Shown: piece after piece, positions 48,328 through 61,144 of the stretch
How the letters are laid out: each line of letters begins with the position of its first letter
How positions within the stretch are numbered: the stretch's first letter is position 1
NCBI RefSeq assembly: GCF_000165425.1
Contig: NW_001799433.1
Location: 115,177-179,176, forward strand
DNA: 64,000 nucleotides
Reading direction: 5' to 3'
DNA from: Paramecium tetraurelia
Taxonomy: Eukaryota; Ciliophora; Oligohymenophorea; Peniculida; Parameciidae
Translations under genes and position numbers: made by a program
The notes under the pieces: model-generated
The model's database searches: none
The model's input: the letters and a program-made list of their open reading frames with translations, nothing else
What the model was told of the DNA's origin: nothing

Positions 48328-49201
48328 TCATTTCCTTATAATCTTAGTGTATTTTGGCTTCTTAATATATTAATTTTAGTTAGTAGCCAGATTGTAAATG
48401 CTTTCATTACAAAATTGACCATTTAAATATTTTTGAAATTCATCTTTAATTTAAAATTCTAATGATAATTTTTGTTGATTATTTTATTCTTGATTATATT
48501 TTCTTAATTTCAATGTATTTGAGACAATTTGATTTATTTTTGCTTTTTTCTTAAAGATTTTATCTTGATCATCAGAAGCCAGAGTTTCTTATGAATGGCA
48601 ATTTTTATTTTTATTATCTTGTAATTCAAGTGATTACTATTATATTAAATCTTCTAATAATGATCTTTCTTTTATTTGAATCAATTAATTCTTTAATTCA
48701 AATTCTTGTTAAAATTATTTAGAAAGCGCAATTTCTCTAAAATCCAATAATTAATACGTACATAGTTTTCATAGATTCATAATCTATTTTTTTATATTCA
48801 GTTGGTTCAATAAATTTTCCATATATTCTGTTTTCTTAATAATAAGGAATGTTTTTTGGATTCAATTAAAATGTATATGGAATACTTTCACTTCTACGTT
48901 TTCTATCTTATTTAAGATACAAATTCTAATTTTATTTTTCAACTTTTGGAATGGTTGGTAGATTGGAATTAGAATTAGTCTCTTGAACTAACCTCTAAAC
49001 TTATCGTTACTTTTATATATTTTCGACTATTCCTAATAAATTTTCATTATTAATGATCAGTTTCAAAAGATCTTCATTATTGTTGTAAGTAACAGATCGA
49101 TTTTTCTGAGGGGTATATGAAGTGCTCTTCTATAAAGATTTATGTTTAGATTTGATAGGATAAAGTTTATTATGACGGGAGTAAAATCTAGATAAATTCA
49201 T
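48328..49201 (-). CDS. Hypothetical coiled-coil protein, 282 aa
   Basis: Two exons with a 25-nt intron in the middle. N-terminus is basic (MNLSRFYSRHNKLYPIKSKH), then Asn/Gln-rich, with RLVQETNSNSNLP and KKRRSE-type basic patches; the second exon is a helical Gln/Lys stretch. The frame is also open upstream to 49351, but that part overlaps the end of the phosphatase-like gene on the same strand, so the ATG at 49201 was chosen. No domain is recognised. Confidence 0.6.
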
Positions 49202-49310
49202 TTTGAAATAAAATAGTATTAACATTAGTTTTAGTAATGAAAATTGGATGAAGTGAGTGATTTTTATATCCTTATAATAATAAGCAAACAAAAAAAGATT
49301 AAATAGAACT

Positions 49311-50657
49311 TCATTTTTTCCATGCTTTGGCTTTAAATTATCTTTGAACATATGGATTTGAGGAGTTATATGCAGAATTTGGAGATTATGCTCTTTATCT
49401 CATGGGTTTAAATTATGAATTTGGTTATGATCCAGCCTCTTACCTTTGCCCTGAACTAGTATTTCTCTTATAGGGAGTGGTTTGTACTCTGGGAGCCTTA
49501 AGTTAATTAGGAGCAGTCTAGGGTCTACGAGTTCCATTTTGTTATTGAGACTTCTATAGAAATTATTCTCTTGAGTCCATGAAATTATTCAGTTGAACTT
49601 TTTGCGGTTCTATAGAATATTATGAAAGATATACAAACAATATTATTGTCAAACACAGATCCAGATTTAACACTGTCACTTTTAGTTAGTCTTTATTATT
49701 GAGTGCCTTAAGATGAAGGTCTTTGGGGTTGAGGAGGATAGATTTGATTATGACTTTATTTTTGGGAATCTTTTTGAGGTTATTAATGGGATTAATCCTA
49801 AATGGTGATAGATTATTATTTTTAAGTTTATTGCTAGTATGATGGATCTATTTGTTTTGATGAACCTGATAACTTTATGATTGGTTTTGCATCTTAGGCT
49901 GGAGATTTAGTTTTAGAGAATACTACTTTATCATATGGTGGGATGTACATGGAAACCTTTTCAGCAAATCTCAATCTAAAATATGGTGTAAGGAATATAC
50001 TTAGATTCTTTCGGTTTCGGGTCGTGATCCTTGAATTCAGCTACTCCTTGGGCTTGAGAATTCAAGTAAGTATTTCTCAGGACAATTTCGTCATTTTCAC
50101 CTTGTGTGTGAATCTCATCCCAGTTATAGGTCTTAGCACCATAGCCTTGTTTCTACAATCTTGTTTCAACTGACAGTAACTAATTAAAGAAGTGAGCTCT
50201 GATTTCTAAATCTGGTCTTCTATTATGCATATATTGAAGAGTTTTATAAAGAGTCCATCTATATTTCTTCATAAAATAAACGCATAAGGTTGCCACTGAT
50301 CGATTGTGTCCTTTCACTGATAGAACAATAACACTTTCTCCATTATTTAATGCATCATCTACAAATTTCATTACATTATTTATTATCTCATCTTATTGAA
50401 AAATAACCTAAGGATTTATTAATGGTTTCATACTTGTTAATCATTATCCATCCAGGGGAATGACAAATAAACAATGCCAATAGATTCCCAGTGGTTTGGT
50501 AATTGTTTAGATGCACAGTTAATAATCCTTGAAACTTTGTTAGTAACAATAAATTCAAGATCCTGATCTAACAATTATAGGATACCTATGCTGCAAATTA
50601 ATCTCCTAAAAATAGCCCATCCTTTATTTTAATGGCCCCTATATAATCATAGTTCAT
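49311..50657 (-). CDS. Dual-specificity phosphatase-like protein with catalytic Cys replaced by Ser, 415 aa
   Basis: Residues 1-165 have the DSP fold: IKIKDGLFLGDQFAA, VSRIINCASKQLPN, FPWMDND, then VIVLSVKGHNRSVATL, FMKKYRWTLYKTLQYMHNRRP. The signature HCxxGxxRS reads LSVKGHNRS: the Cys is Ser (codon at 50318-50320) and the preceding His is Leu, while Gly and Arg stay. Such proteins (STYX type) bind phosphoprotein without cleaving it. The other 250 residues are Gln/Ser/Pro-rich and disordered. Introns: 50563-50585, 50408-50433, 49975-49999, 49610-49634. Confidence 0.82.
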
Positions 50658-50722
50658 TTCCTTAATATTAATTTAAATATAAACAACATCTTTAAATTGT
50701 TATATAATCATTCATTTGAAGC

Positions 50723-51938
50723 TCAGAGTTAGTCCCAAAACTTTTCAGCTGCAGTTTTTTGATTCAAATTGCCCTTCTTGCCATGGATTTCCTTTTCGTC
50801 AGCTTTACTTTTGGTTGATGGTATTTCAGAATTTGAAATTTTTCCAGTGAGATAAATTTTCTTTTCTTTAAATTCTTAAACAATTTCATTGAATTTGGAT
50901 TTTTTGATTTTTCTAGGTATTTCACCTGCTTAGTATTTTTCAATCAAGTCTTGTTTAACTAATTCCTTTGCATTTTCATCCAACTCCTTCTTCACTTCAT
51001 TTTCCTTCTCCTCTCTTTTACTCAAGGAGAATCTTATATCTGGTCCATACTTCAATCCCAAATCTTAACACATTTTCCAACTCAACTATTTAGAATTCTT
51101 ATTTAATTTATCCAGATATTCATTCTATTCTTTCTTATCCAAATTCTCTAAGAAATTAATGTAAATCCAAACTACAGTACAAGCTTTATTTGTCAGTATC
51201 TCACCTATTGAAACACCTCCTTTTATTTTAACCTAATCAAAGTATTTTTAACCATCTTCCAAATTAGTATAAATAAAATTCTCTATGTTTTGACTGGTCC
51301 TAGCTCTTTGCAAAAGATAAGGATCAACCTTCCCTAAGACTTCGTATCTTTTGTTCCAATCAGCAATTCTTTCATATTTCTCTTCCATTGATAATTTATT
51401 AAAATAAGGGATTTGCTAATAGAATAATAATGGGATGTGTACTTCTGCATTTTAATCATCTGGTTATATATCCATTTCTTCAATTTATTTGAATATGTCT
51501 TTCAACTCTTTCTTTCTCTTTTTAACTTTGATTTCCTCTTCCATCTTGGCATTTTCTTCAGATAACTTTTTCATAAGAAAGAATTCCTCTTTCAATGCAT
51601 TCTTAATAACAGCTTTTGAAGACTCATCTTTAACTTCTAGAGATTTTATTGCTGAATTAATCTTATCGTATTGTTATCATTTTTACTCTTTTCTGTTCAG
51701 TCAGATGTGTGTTTGTTTCCTTTAGATTGTCCTTAACTCTTGGCAATCTTGAATCTCCTCTTTTAGGTTCAGGCATATAGTTGTCTCCTTATATTTGTTT
51801 GAGAGATGTTTGCTAATCCTTTTTGAGTAATTATTTAAATTCATCATCTTCTCTTAACTTCTACATGAAAACTTATTTGGCAAGCTAAGATGGAACTTTT
51901 CTTGAAAACTAGTAAATAGAAAATATATATTTAATCAT
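50723..51938 (-). CDS. Probable mitochondrial protein with an RbfA-like stretch, 396 aa
   Basis: Two exons with a 25-nt intron near codon 83. The first 45 residues are basic and hydrophobic, mitochondrial-presequence-like (IFSIYQFSRKVPSQLAKQVF). The N-terminal half is a charged coiled coil. Residues about 205-320 have an RbfA-like look: TNKACTVVWIYINFL and a helix followed by LGLKYGPDIRFSLS, like the LRLRYTPELRF end of ribosome-binding factor A, which helps mature the small subunit. The tail is Lys/Glu-rich. RbfA is a suggestion, not a firm call. Confidence 0.5.
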
Positions 51939-52096
51939 AATTATAATTTATCTAAAGTGCATACAATTATTTTATCAATTATCTCACTAAATAATAGCAC
52001 TTATGCAACTTCAATTGTCTAATACATATTCCACTTAAGAAGAACATGTCTTTGAGTTTATAATGCCTATGTAAAAATGATTATATTATATTAATA

Positions 52097-52886
52097 ATGA
52101 ATAAATTTAGTAGAGAAGAATTTTTATTCTTAGCTCGAATTGCGTAATAAACAGAACGATTTAATGACATGATCGAATTCATTAAGCATTTCTTGGATCA
52201 AGAATTGAACAAGGAGGAAAGAAGCATTTTATCAGCAGCATATAAAAATGTGGTATCCATCTAATTGCTTATTCAAATTTGTAGGTGGGTAATAAAAGAG
52301 CAGAATTGAGAGTGCTCACTGCCATCGAATAAAAAGAGTCGAGGAAACAAACCGATCAATACACTTTAAATTATATCAGAAATTATAAGCATAAAATTGA
52401 AGGCGAACTCAAAAACTCATGTTCTGAAATACTCAACTTAATTGATAGCACTCTCTATCCAAATGCAAAATAAGTTGATAGCAAAGTCTTTTATTTAAAA
52501 ATGAAGGGAGATTATAATAGATATTTGGCAGAATTCTTATTAGATAATGAATATCATGCTGCCGTTGAATAGGCCACTCAGTCTTACAAGTAATTCAATT
52601 CTTATTTCAATCTAGAGAGGCAGATGTACTGGCTAAGTCAAATTTATCGACTACTTCTCCTATTCGCTTGGGCTTACATCTAAATCAGTCAGTGTTTTAT
52701 TATGAAATCTTATAAAATGCAACTGAAGCTATTCGAATAGCCAATGATGCTTTTGAATAAGCTATTGCTTAGGTTGATACTGTGAATGAAGAGAATTATA
52801 AGGATTGCACTCTCATCATGCAATTATTAAGAGACAATTTGACTTTATGGAATAATCCCGAAGAAGAAGCTAATGAAGATTAATGA
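52097..52886 (+). CDS. 14-3-3 protein, 243 aa
   Basis: Phosphoserine/threonine-binding adaptor. Visible are the N-terminal helices ([18 protein letters not shown]), [15 protein letters not shown] (basic pocket residue and the YKNVVG signature, split by a 32-nt intron at 52253-52284), [33 protein letters not shown], and [17 protein letters not shown] near the end. A second intron is at 52590-52615. Length and order match the family. Confidence 0.96.
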
Positions 52887-53056
52887 ATTATTATAAATCT
52901 ATTAGAATTAGATTAATTGTCATCCAATATAATTAGCACTATTACTTCTTAAACATCTTTAGAGTTAGTTATACCCCATTCTAATCTCCTATATTTAGAA
53001 CTTAATTTATTTACATTCCTTTCAACCTAATCTCTTATTCAAAAAGTTTAATGCTG

Positions 53057-53400
53057 TCAACCATCTAATTATGATTGTTGAATGCATCTATTTTTCATAA
53101 ATTCCCATGCAGTAAATTATACCATCATATATATCCAATTAATTGATGTTTCTTTATCTGCAATTTATGAAGATATCCCTTACCATATTATTCACATTCA
53201 TATATAAATTGAAGTTTATGAGTAAGGCCATTATCATATTTAAAATTTATAGTAAATTGGAAGGCAACATCATTCATTCTAAAATTCATATGCTATCTTT
53301 GAGTAGATATCCAGTGATTCTTGTTATCTGTATCTTAAAAATAGTTGAGTGGCTAATTCAAATTATTGATTTATTATAATTTATAAGATGGTTATAAATT
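53057..53400 (-). CDS. Hypothetical protein, partial model
   Basis: A minus-strand frame with coding-like residues (YSKIAYEFQNDVAFQF, NWIYMMVQFTAWEFMK) is interrupted by a textbook 26-nt intron (GTAAGG...TTGCAG, about 53155-53180). The 5' end could not be fixed; TGA at 53059-53057 is one possible stop. A plus-strand frame over 53143-53606 is also open but has no introns. The rest of 52887-53593 holds nothing else recognised. Confidence 0.4.
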
Positions 53401-53593
53401 CTTCTTAAACTCAATTATATCACATTCTATCTAAGTAAACAAAAATTAAAGGTTATGAAATAAAATAATTTCAAATAAATGGAAAATAATTAAAGAAATT
53501 ATATTATTTTATATCAGACAATAAAATAAATTAAATTTATGAGTAAAAAAATAACATCAGAATAAATTTTTATAAACAACTGTTTAAATTATA

Positions 53594-54598
53594 TCAATGG
53601 AGTTACTTGAATCCACATCTTTTCTATTGTTCTATAAAGGATGATTCCTCAGTTGAAGAATTATTAGGCTTTATATTGAAATAATCCAATTCATTTAATC
53701 TGACTCTCTCCTCAGACATCCACTTCTAATCACACTCAGTTATGAAATATGTATATTCAAATAATTAACCCTTATCTTCATCCATAATAAAAAAACTCTT
53801 TACTTTTAAAGCAGCCGAAAATCTTTACCCATTATAATTTATGTAATCTCTTTTAGATTCTACTTATCCTACAATTCCACAGAAGATTTTACAAAAAACA
53901 TGAAGCTGCTCGTCAGATGCATCAAAAAAGGCACTTATTGGAATCAGTTGCGTTTCATTACAGTAATTAATAAGCATTTCTTCTGAAATTGCTAGTAATT
54001 ATAACATTTTCTCATTAAATATCTTTTAAAACGTTCTCCACATTCCATTCTCAAATATTTATACGTAACATGCATACGGAGAACCTTTGATATGTGACTC
54101 AAACTCAATCATTTCTTAGATTTAATTTAATTTAAATTTTGAAGAATCAAGATTCCTTTAATCAAACATCAGAAATGCATCCGCTAGTTATTCATTTCTT
54201 GTTTTAAATATTTAGTATAAATCATCTGAAGGAGTTATTGGTCTATTTATCTGATCTAATGTTAAAATAGTAAGGTTTTTCCTTCTATCAGTTCTCACTA
54301 CTTTATAGTTGTTTGAATGTGGATCAATTGACAAAGATCCCATTGAATGATCGTTATTAATGTTCATTGAAAACTGGATGTTTGTTTTTAGTCTAAAAAC
54401 ATTGTTATTTGGTATCGTATTTGGAATCTTCTTAACTATTAGAAGCAAATCAGTTTTATTATTGTTATTGTTTTTAGAATTATCAAAAGAATACGGCAAT
54501 GTATATTAATTCTTCCTTTTGTTTTTCTTTACCTTCTTTTTCACTAATTATTTCCATTCTTCTCTTAAACTTGAAATATTCCGAATTATTAAAGACAT
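53594..54598 (-). CDS. Hypothetical protein, 334 aa
   Basis: One intronless frame with a basic start (MSLIIRNISSLREEW, then KKKVKKNKRK, a possible nuclear signal), an Asn-rich stretch and a globular-looking C-terminal 200 residues (ACYVQIFENGMWRTFQ, VFCKIFCGIVGQVES, FFIMDEDKGQLFEY). No named domain is recognised. The start at 54598 was chosen because the frame is open from there; a shorter model would start after the basic tract. Confidence 0.6.
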
Positions 54599-54917
54599 TC
54601 AAAGAATAAAGAACTTATTTAATTCTTAAAATTCTTCAATCTATTCTTTAATATATAAATACGATATTGTCATTTAATTTATAATGCGTCAATCTAATTA
54701 TTAAAATCAAATTATGGTAAATACGCGCTTAAACAGCTTAAAATGATGATCGACCCCTATTAATTTAAAAATAGATTGTAATAGTAAAAACAAAATATAA
54801 GGATACATGAGAATTATATATGTAATTGATTATTTCTGGAATTGAATAAATATGCTGGTTAATAAAATTAACATAATTAATAAATAATATTAATAATTAT
54901 TATTATATTGATTAATA

Positions 54918-57900
54918 TCAATCTACAACTGACTTTTTTAAGATTTAACTCATAGAATCCTTTAAATTAGAAAGCTTAGTTTTCTAATTTTGAACTTTTT
55001 GTTTCTATTCTTCAATTTATTTTTCAATTTGATTTAATTTTGGTTATTTGTTCAACTTCGGCTTTAATCTTTATAGTAATCTGTCTGCATCTTTTACTAA
55101 TTTTTCAACATGTTTGATCTTTTTTGAATACCTGTCATTTTCACTTCTGAGCATATTACATTCTTCAATAAGTTTAGTATTCTAGTTGAAAATAGTATTT
55201 ATGTTGTCATCCCTGATCTTCTTTAACTTGTCCGAAGTTACTTTAATAAGATATAATTTCTTAGTCATCCATTAACCTTATCTTAGCAATTCTTCATTTA
55301 ATTCATTAGGTTTATCTTGTTTCAATTTGATTATGTCCTTAATATCTTTATTGGAAATGGATTTCTTTTATGATAATTATTCGATTTCTTCGTTTTCTTC
55401 CCCTTTATCATTAATGATTTGTCTCAATTTCTATGCTATGAGACTGGGAGGATCATTGCTCTTCATGATGGATAATAAGGTCTAATTATGAATATATGAG
55501 ATTTCTTACACTTTCATAATTTTTCAATTTATTAGCATTTAAGAAGATTTAAATTTCAGTTTTTTTAATTTAAGTTTCAATAACATCTAACTATCCTCGT
55601 AATTAAACTAATTGTTAATACTTCATTTCATTCTTATTTGATTCATCAATCAATTCTTTGAACATTACTCTTAATTTATACTAGAAATAATTAACTATAT
55701 ATTTACTTCTTTATCAGTAATTTTGTCAAGCAATAATTATTTATCATTTTGAAGACTTTTGATTTTCTAATCTAGCATATATCTGAAATTTTCCAAATTG
55801 ATTTATTCATCCTTAGCAGCTTTACAAGTTTCTTCTTTTGAATCAATAACTTATAATCTTTCAAGTAATTGATGTTACATCTTCAAAATATCATCATCAT
55901 TTTTTAGATTTTCAAGTCTAATTTTATTGTGTTCATCAAATAACTCATTGAATTAAATTTGCAAGTCATCATCATCTTTTTTTAATTATTCAAATTAAGA
56001 TGCTAATTCTCTGTTCTCTTTTTCCAATTTCTCATTATCCTAAATGACTTTTGCAATTTGATTTTCCAAATCTTTTATTTATTCATCAATTTCCTTTTCG
56101 TATTCAGCCTCTTCCTTCTCTAATCTCTAAATAAAGGCGGTTCCATAATTTTTAGCATTATCAACAACACTAGAGTATTTGACTTAGACTTTTCTACATT
56201 TTTCATAGAATTATAATTTCATTTATTTCAATTCCTATTTGTGTTATTCTAATAAAGATTATAAATCATTTTTATGTTGTTCTTATACTTTTTAAATCTC
56301 ATCTTCAATTTCTTGATTTCTAGATTCCTCATATTCTATTTTTTCAATATGTTATTATTTAAGTTTATTAATTTCATTTTCATATTTAACTTTCTCTTCC
56401 ATATATTAACTATATAATTGATCATAATCCTATTCTGATTTCTCAACAAATTTATCCTTTAAATTCTTATCATCAGACATAGTTTATTGAAATTTCTTAG
56501 TCATTTGATCAATTTTCTATTTAAATTAAGTCTCCAATTTAGCAGTTTCTATCCTCACAGTTTATTCAGATTTGATAACTTCAAAGTTTTTTGATTAGAT
56601 CCTATCATTTTCTTTTTATATCTTAAATATGACTTCTAAATAAAGATCATTTGAAACTGCAGCCATCCTTTGTCTTTCTTCTGAGATCTCGCTTTTAGAT
56701 TTCAACAAACAAACTGATCCGTCCTCACATCCTGTAAATATATATTAACCGTCGTAATCAATACAAGTGATAGCAGTAGCATGAACTGAAATTTCATAAC
56801 ATTCAGGTAATTTATACATAGTTTCATTTTTTTAATTTATTAATTCTAATTCTAAATTATCCTCATCTCTAATTGGATATATCCTCACAGTTCCCTTAGA
56901 AGTACCTGCAATAATATGTTAATCGGTCATTAATAATTTGGTTAGGTAACAATCAGTTACATGGAACTCAGTAATTAATTTGAAATGTTAATCAAAAATC
57001 ACCATCAATTTCTCATTAGTACAACCTATAAAATATTCATCATATTATATAGAATTGAAAATTCCTTATTCTTAATGTTTTTACTCTCTGATGACATTAT
57101 TATTTAGTTCTGCTAAATTGTAACAATATACATATCCACTTGTACAAGTACTAACTATATATTGGTCATTTAGAGATATGGCAATATCTTTAATAGGTGA
57201 ATTATGAAACTCAAATTGATGAATGAGTTCATAATAAATGGCATCATAAATGTACACATTAGTTTTTTCATTAGTAATAAGCATATGGCCACCATGACTA
57301 TACTTAACAATTTTACAGTTGTTTAGGGTGACATCTTTAAGAGGAAAGAAACCTTCATTCAGGATGGCAAACACCTTAAACCCATTAGTAAATCCTACAG
57401 CAACAAATAAGCCAAATGGATGCATAGAAGCACATACGGGCTCTTCTTTGAAATATTTGCTTAAGACTCCTTTTTTGTCATTATTTTCATTTTGATAATA
57501 ATTCCAAATTTTAACAGAATTATCTTCCGAACAAGTAACAAAAACTTATTTAATTTTAGCATGCGAGATAGAATTAACTCTTTTGTTATGAAACCCTGCA
57601 GCAAAGAATGGTTAGATGGGACTAACTTCGGTATCCATTTGAGCAGTATTCAAAATACTATAATACAATTGATTACCAAATAAACTTATAATGGAAATGA
57701 GTTGATCACCGCTATTAGATATTTAGATAACTTTATGTTCTCCTCTATTACTCTTCATATTAAAAGACATGGCACTTACAATGTTATAATTTTTATCAAA
57801 TTCATAAATGCATACAGCTCCTTTTGTACCTCCTAAGATGAATCCTTTTTTAGTAGTTGATAAACATTAGAATTCCAATTATTGTTAAGTCATTATTGTT

Positions 57901-58861
57901 GTATTTTGAGTTAATTTAGTTTGATTATTCATTACAATTTATCCCACTTTATCTTTAATAGCATCTTCAAGTGCAGAATTAATACCCATCACATCGTCAT
58001 TATCTTCTGCATTGAAATCCTATACAGGAGCATCAATGAAATTTAAATTTTGAGGATCAATATCAATAGGTTTTTTGAAATGGTCATTAATTAGAATAAG
58101 AATCTTATTGCCAGCTGCTAATAAGACTAACAAAGCTTAATTTGCTGAGAGCATGACCCATCCATGATCTAAAAATTTATTCTCTTTTTCTATTTTCAGT
58201 GGAATCAGTGTCTCATGGGTTTCTTTAATTTATTTTTCTTGAAATTACATTTCCCATAATCTTAAATAATTATGCCCAGATAACAAAATGTGTTTATGTT
58301 TCAAGGGATGAAAGCTAAATTTCTCGAAAGGTGCTTTAACAACTGCTGATGCCAAGAGTCTTTCCTTTTCATAATTCCAAATTTATATCTAATTTGAGAT
58401 TTGCAATCCACAATATTACTTCTCTACATTCAATTAAATTAAAGAAATAGCTCCTTTGCATTACAATGAGATAGTTCTTATTTTATCCTTTATTATAATA
58501 ACTAAATTTGATGATTATTCCAAGTTTTCACCAACAGCAATCATTAAACCATCCTTTCTCATTGCAGCAGCAATCGCAGTCACATTTTTATATCTTCCTG
58601 GTATAAATTATTATTATCCTGTCTCTACATTCTGAACTATAATCATATTAGATGCATAAAACACAATTAGATCTACAAATTAATATAACTTCCAATACTT
58701 CCTTATATGAATGTCAACTGGTTGCTGATTGGTCTATCTGCAATTCCACAAACCTAATCTAAATAGAATTAAGGTAATGGAGTTTTGACAATCTTCTTAT
58801 TTCTCTCATCAATTATATTTTTCAGTGCTATTCTGTTCTTCTCATCCTCATATGTATTCAT
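54918..58861 (-). CDS. CFAP57: CFAP57 (WDR65)-type axonemal WD40-coiled-coil protein, 1287 aa
   Basis: The first 600 residues form WD40 repeats (GLMIAVGEN, CKGAISLIQL, KIWNYYQNE, GTVRIYPIRDE, GQYIFTGCEDGSVC). The last 650 are a Glu/Lys/Gln coiled coil. Length, WD-then-coil order and C-terminal rod equal human CFAP57 (1250 aa), which sits at inner-dynein-arm docking sites on ciliary doublets. Introns: 58673-58698, 55681-55706, 55482-55509; the whole middle is one 3-kb exon. Function in motility is inferred from the family. Confidence 0.85.
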
Positions 58862-59072
58862 TTTATAATATAATTAAAAACTTAATTAATTTGTTATTTA
58901 CTCTATTTAAAAACTTAATCATTATTATGCTCTTTGTATTCAATTAATAAATACAATTATTGAATAGCTCACACGATTTTAGAGCATGAGATCGATATTG
59001 ATCATGTCCAAAATTTATAATCAGATTATATATACATTCAATAAAATCTTAATTAAATATATTTAATTAAAA

Positions 59073-59412
59073 ATGGGAGCAGCTATTGCAGTAAGAAATC
59101 GACATTGGTGGTTCAGAGGATTGTATGACGATTATATTGGAAGAGAAACAAGACTTTCATTTGGTTTAGCAGCAGTTATTTGGATTCCTCATTATGTGTA
59201 TGACCGATTATATCACATTTAGCTACGGAGTCTATTTGAATAGAACAATTGAAACAAATACATCACATAAGATCTATTCAATGGAAGTTGGACCTTCTAG
59301 AAATAGGTTGACACATTCAATGATCTTTGAGCAATTTGAAATGGTGTTGGAAAATTGGGAAGAACTCAACAAAGAGTATGCAGAGAAAGGGAAAAAGATG
59401 CTTGAAGAATGA
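59073..59412 (+). CDS. Small membrane protein, 104 aa
   Basis: Two exons with a 25-nt intron at 59198-59222. Reads MGAAIAVRNRHWWFRGLYDD, then a hydrophobic segment (LSFGLAAVIWIPHYVYGVYL) and a charged C-terminus ending EKGKKMLEE. One membrane helix. The pattern is like small ciliate-specific subunits of mitochondrial complexes, but nothing firm supports that. Codon use and the intron indicate a real gene. Confidence 0.7.
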
Positions 59413-59684
59413 TAATGGCATTATATATTAATAAAAATACAAAACAAAATATTGATATAATATAATAAATAATATTTGATAAATGGAAAATAACATTTGT
59501 ATTTTTAGACACAATATTATGATGTATGTTTTGTTTGTTACAACAAATGTAACACAATGTTAATGAAAAGTATTTTAATATGAATACTTGAAAATTACTA
59601 TTTCCAAATAATTGAACTAACTAATGATGAAATAAAGAATTTATCTCAAGATAAAACATACTACTTTATTATATATATATAAAA

Positions 59685-60005
59685 ATGAAACATAAAAAAT
59701 AAATGACTTTGCAATCAGCAAATCATTCTAGACAATCATCTATATCATCTCAGGGTTCAGAAAGTTCAAAGAACAAATATAATGGAAGCTACATACAAAT
59801 TTCACCTAGATTTGATGCCAATAATGGTTTGGCCTTTAAGAATGAACTAAAAGAAGTTAAAATAACCTCTCCAAAACATGAATGTTTGTCACCTCATCAA
59901 GAAATAATACCCCATCATAGAAAATCTCAGTTATCTTTAAGAGAGGATCCTTTAAAAAAGAGTTAGTTTAGTAAAGTAATCCACACAATCGACGAATTAA
60001 GATGA
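59685..60005 (+). CDS. Hypothetical protein, 106 aa
   Basis: Intronless; polar, Ser/His/Lys-rich, with a Ser/Gln-rich start (NHSRQSSISSQGSESS), PRFDANNGLAFKNEL, and a basic His-rich tail (PHQEIIPHHRKSQ). Probably disordered. No domain recognised. Converges with the cyclin gene 35 bp away. Confidence 0.5.
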
Positions 60006-60040
60006 TTTTATACATGGTAGTATTAATTAACTATTATATA

Positions 60041-61144
60041 TCATACTATTCTATGTTTGTGATTTTAAAGACTAAAAAAATCTAAGTCTGTTGTAAAAGC
60101 TCGTCCCAAGACACTTGTTGGTTATTTTACTTATTTTAGAAACTGATCAGTTAAACTTTCTTAAAATTTTGGCTCTACATTTTCTAACAATTCAAACAAG
60201 CATTTTGGTCTAATTTAAATTTCTACACTTACATTGAATGTTTCAATCCACTAGCCTTTCTAGCACACCCAATTACAGAAACCGTCAATTCTGCTGGATC
60301 TTTGTCTAAGAAGGTTCCATCTTTCAGCACAGATACACAGAGTTTAATTAGCTATTCTTAAACTTTCTCATTAACTTATTTTGGAGCAACAATAGGCTAT
60401 TTGAGAACTTAATCCAAATGTTCCTTGAATATGTCTTATTTAATTTGTTGATTGTTTTATTGCTGAAGAATGTTGGTACTTTTTTCTTTTAAGACGTTTT
60501 CAGATTATGCTAATTCATCCGATTCATAGACTATTCCTAAAGAGATCACTGCCTCAGCCCAATCAATTAAAGTAGTACATTGTAGATTCCAATTCAATTA
60601 CTTAATGATTTGGCATTCACATCTTCTAAAATCTAATGTCGCATAAGGTAAATAGGTATATCTCCTTAGCTTACTAATAAACGGAATTCTTTCATCCAAT
60701 TCAATTGATTTAGCTCAAGTATTATAAATATATACCTGCCAACATAAGACAAGTAGCACCATACAATCTATATTAAACAGGGTCCACTTTCTTTTATGAT
60801 ACAAAATAATCTAAAAATTAGACTGCAAGAAATAAAGAATTCATGGATAGTTTTAACTTTTCACTCCACTCTATCATATAATCGATTAAAGATAAGCGTT
60901 GCTATTACATTTAGGATATGAATACTTTTTAATATTCTCCTGGTTATGATCCTATTGGAACTGCTCGGTTCCATTACTTCTTCAAATTTTGTATTGGATT
61001 TAGATAACCTGGAAAACTAAAATTCAAAGCTTTAATTCCTATGCTCCCATCTTCGGGCATGTGAATCCCGCATAATCTACAAAAGAACTTATTATTAAAA
61101 GGAATAAGATCTAGATGCTGACACTGATTTTGTTAGTAATCCAT
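60041..61144 (-). CDS. Cyclin-domain protein, 352 aa
   Basis: Three exons (introns 60714-60735 and 60210-60232). After a short Cys-containing head (CQHLDLIP, KFFCRLCGIHM) comes a cyclin box: LIDYMIEWSEKLKLSMNSL, FLAVQFLDYF, YGATCLMLAAK, QIIKQLNWNL. The C-terminal half has AELTVSVIGCARKASG, like the second cyclin fold. Ciliate cyclins often lack the animal destruction box, and none is seen. The partner CDK cannot be told. Confidence 0.86.

Noticed and set aside
49202-49351. N-terminal extension of the 282-aa coiled-coil gene
   Set aside because: It overlaps the coding end of the phosphatase-like gene on the same strand; the ATG at 49201 clears that gene.
53143-53606. Plus-strand frame of about 150 codons
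   Set aside because: The opposite strand has a better coding pattern with a textbook intron, and the frame runs into the stop of the next gene.
57081-57683. Short standalone frames inside the CFAP57 region
   Set aside because: They are pieces or antisense shadows of the single long WD40 exon.
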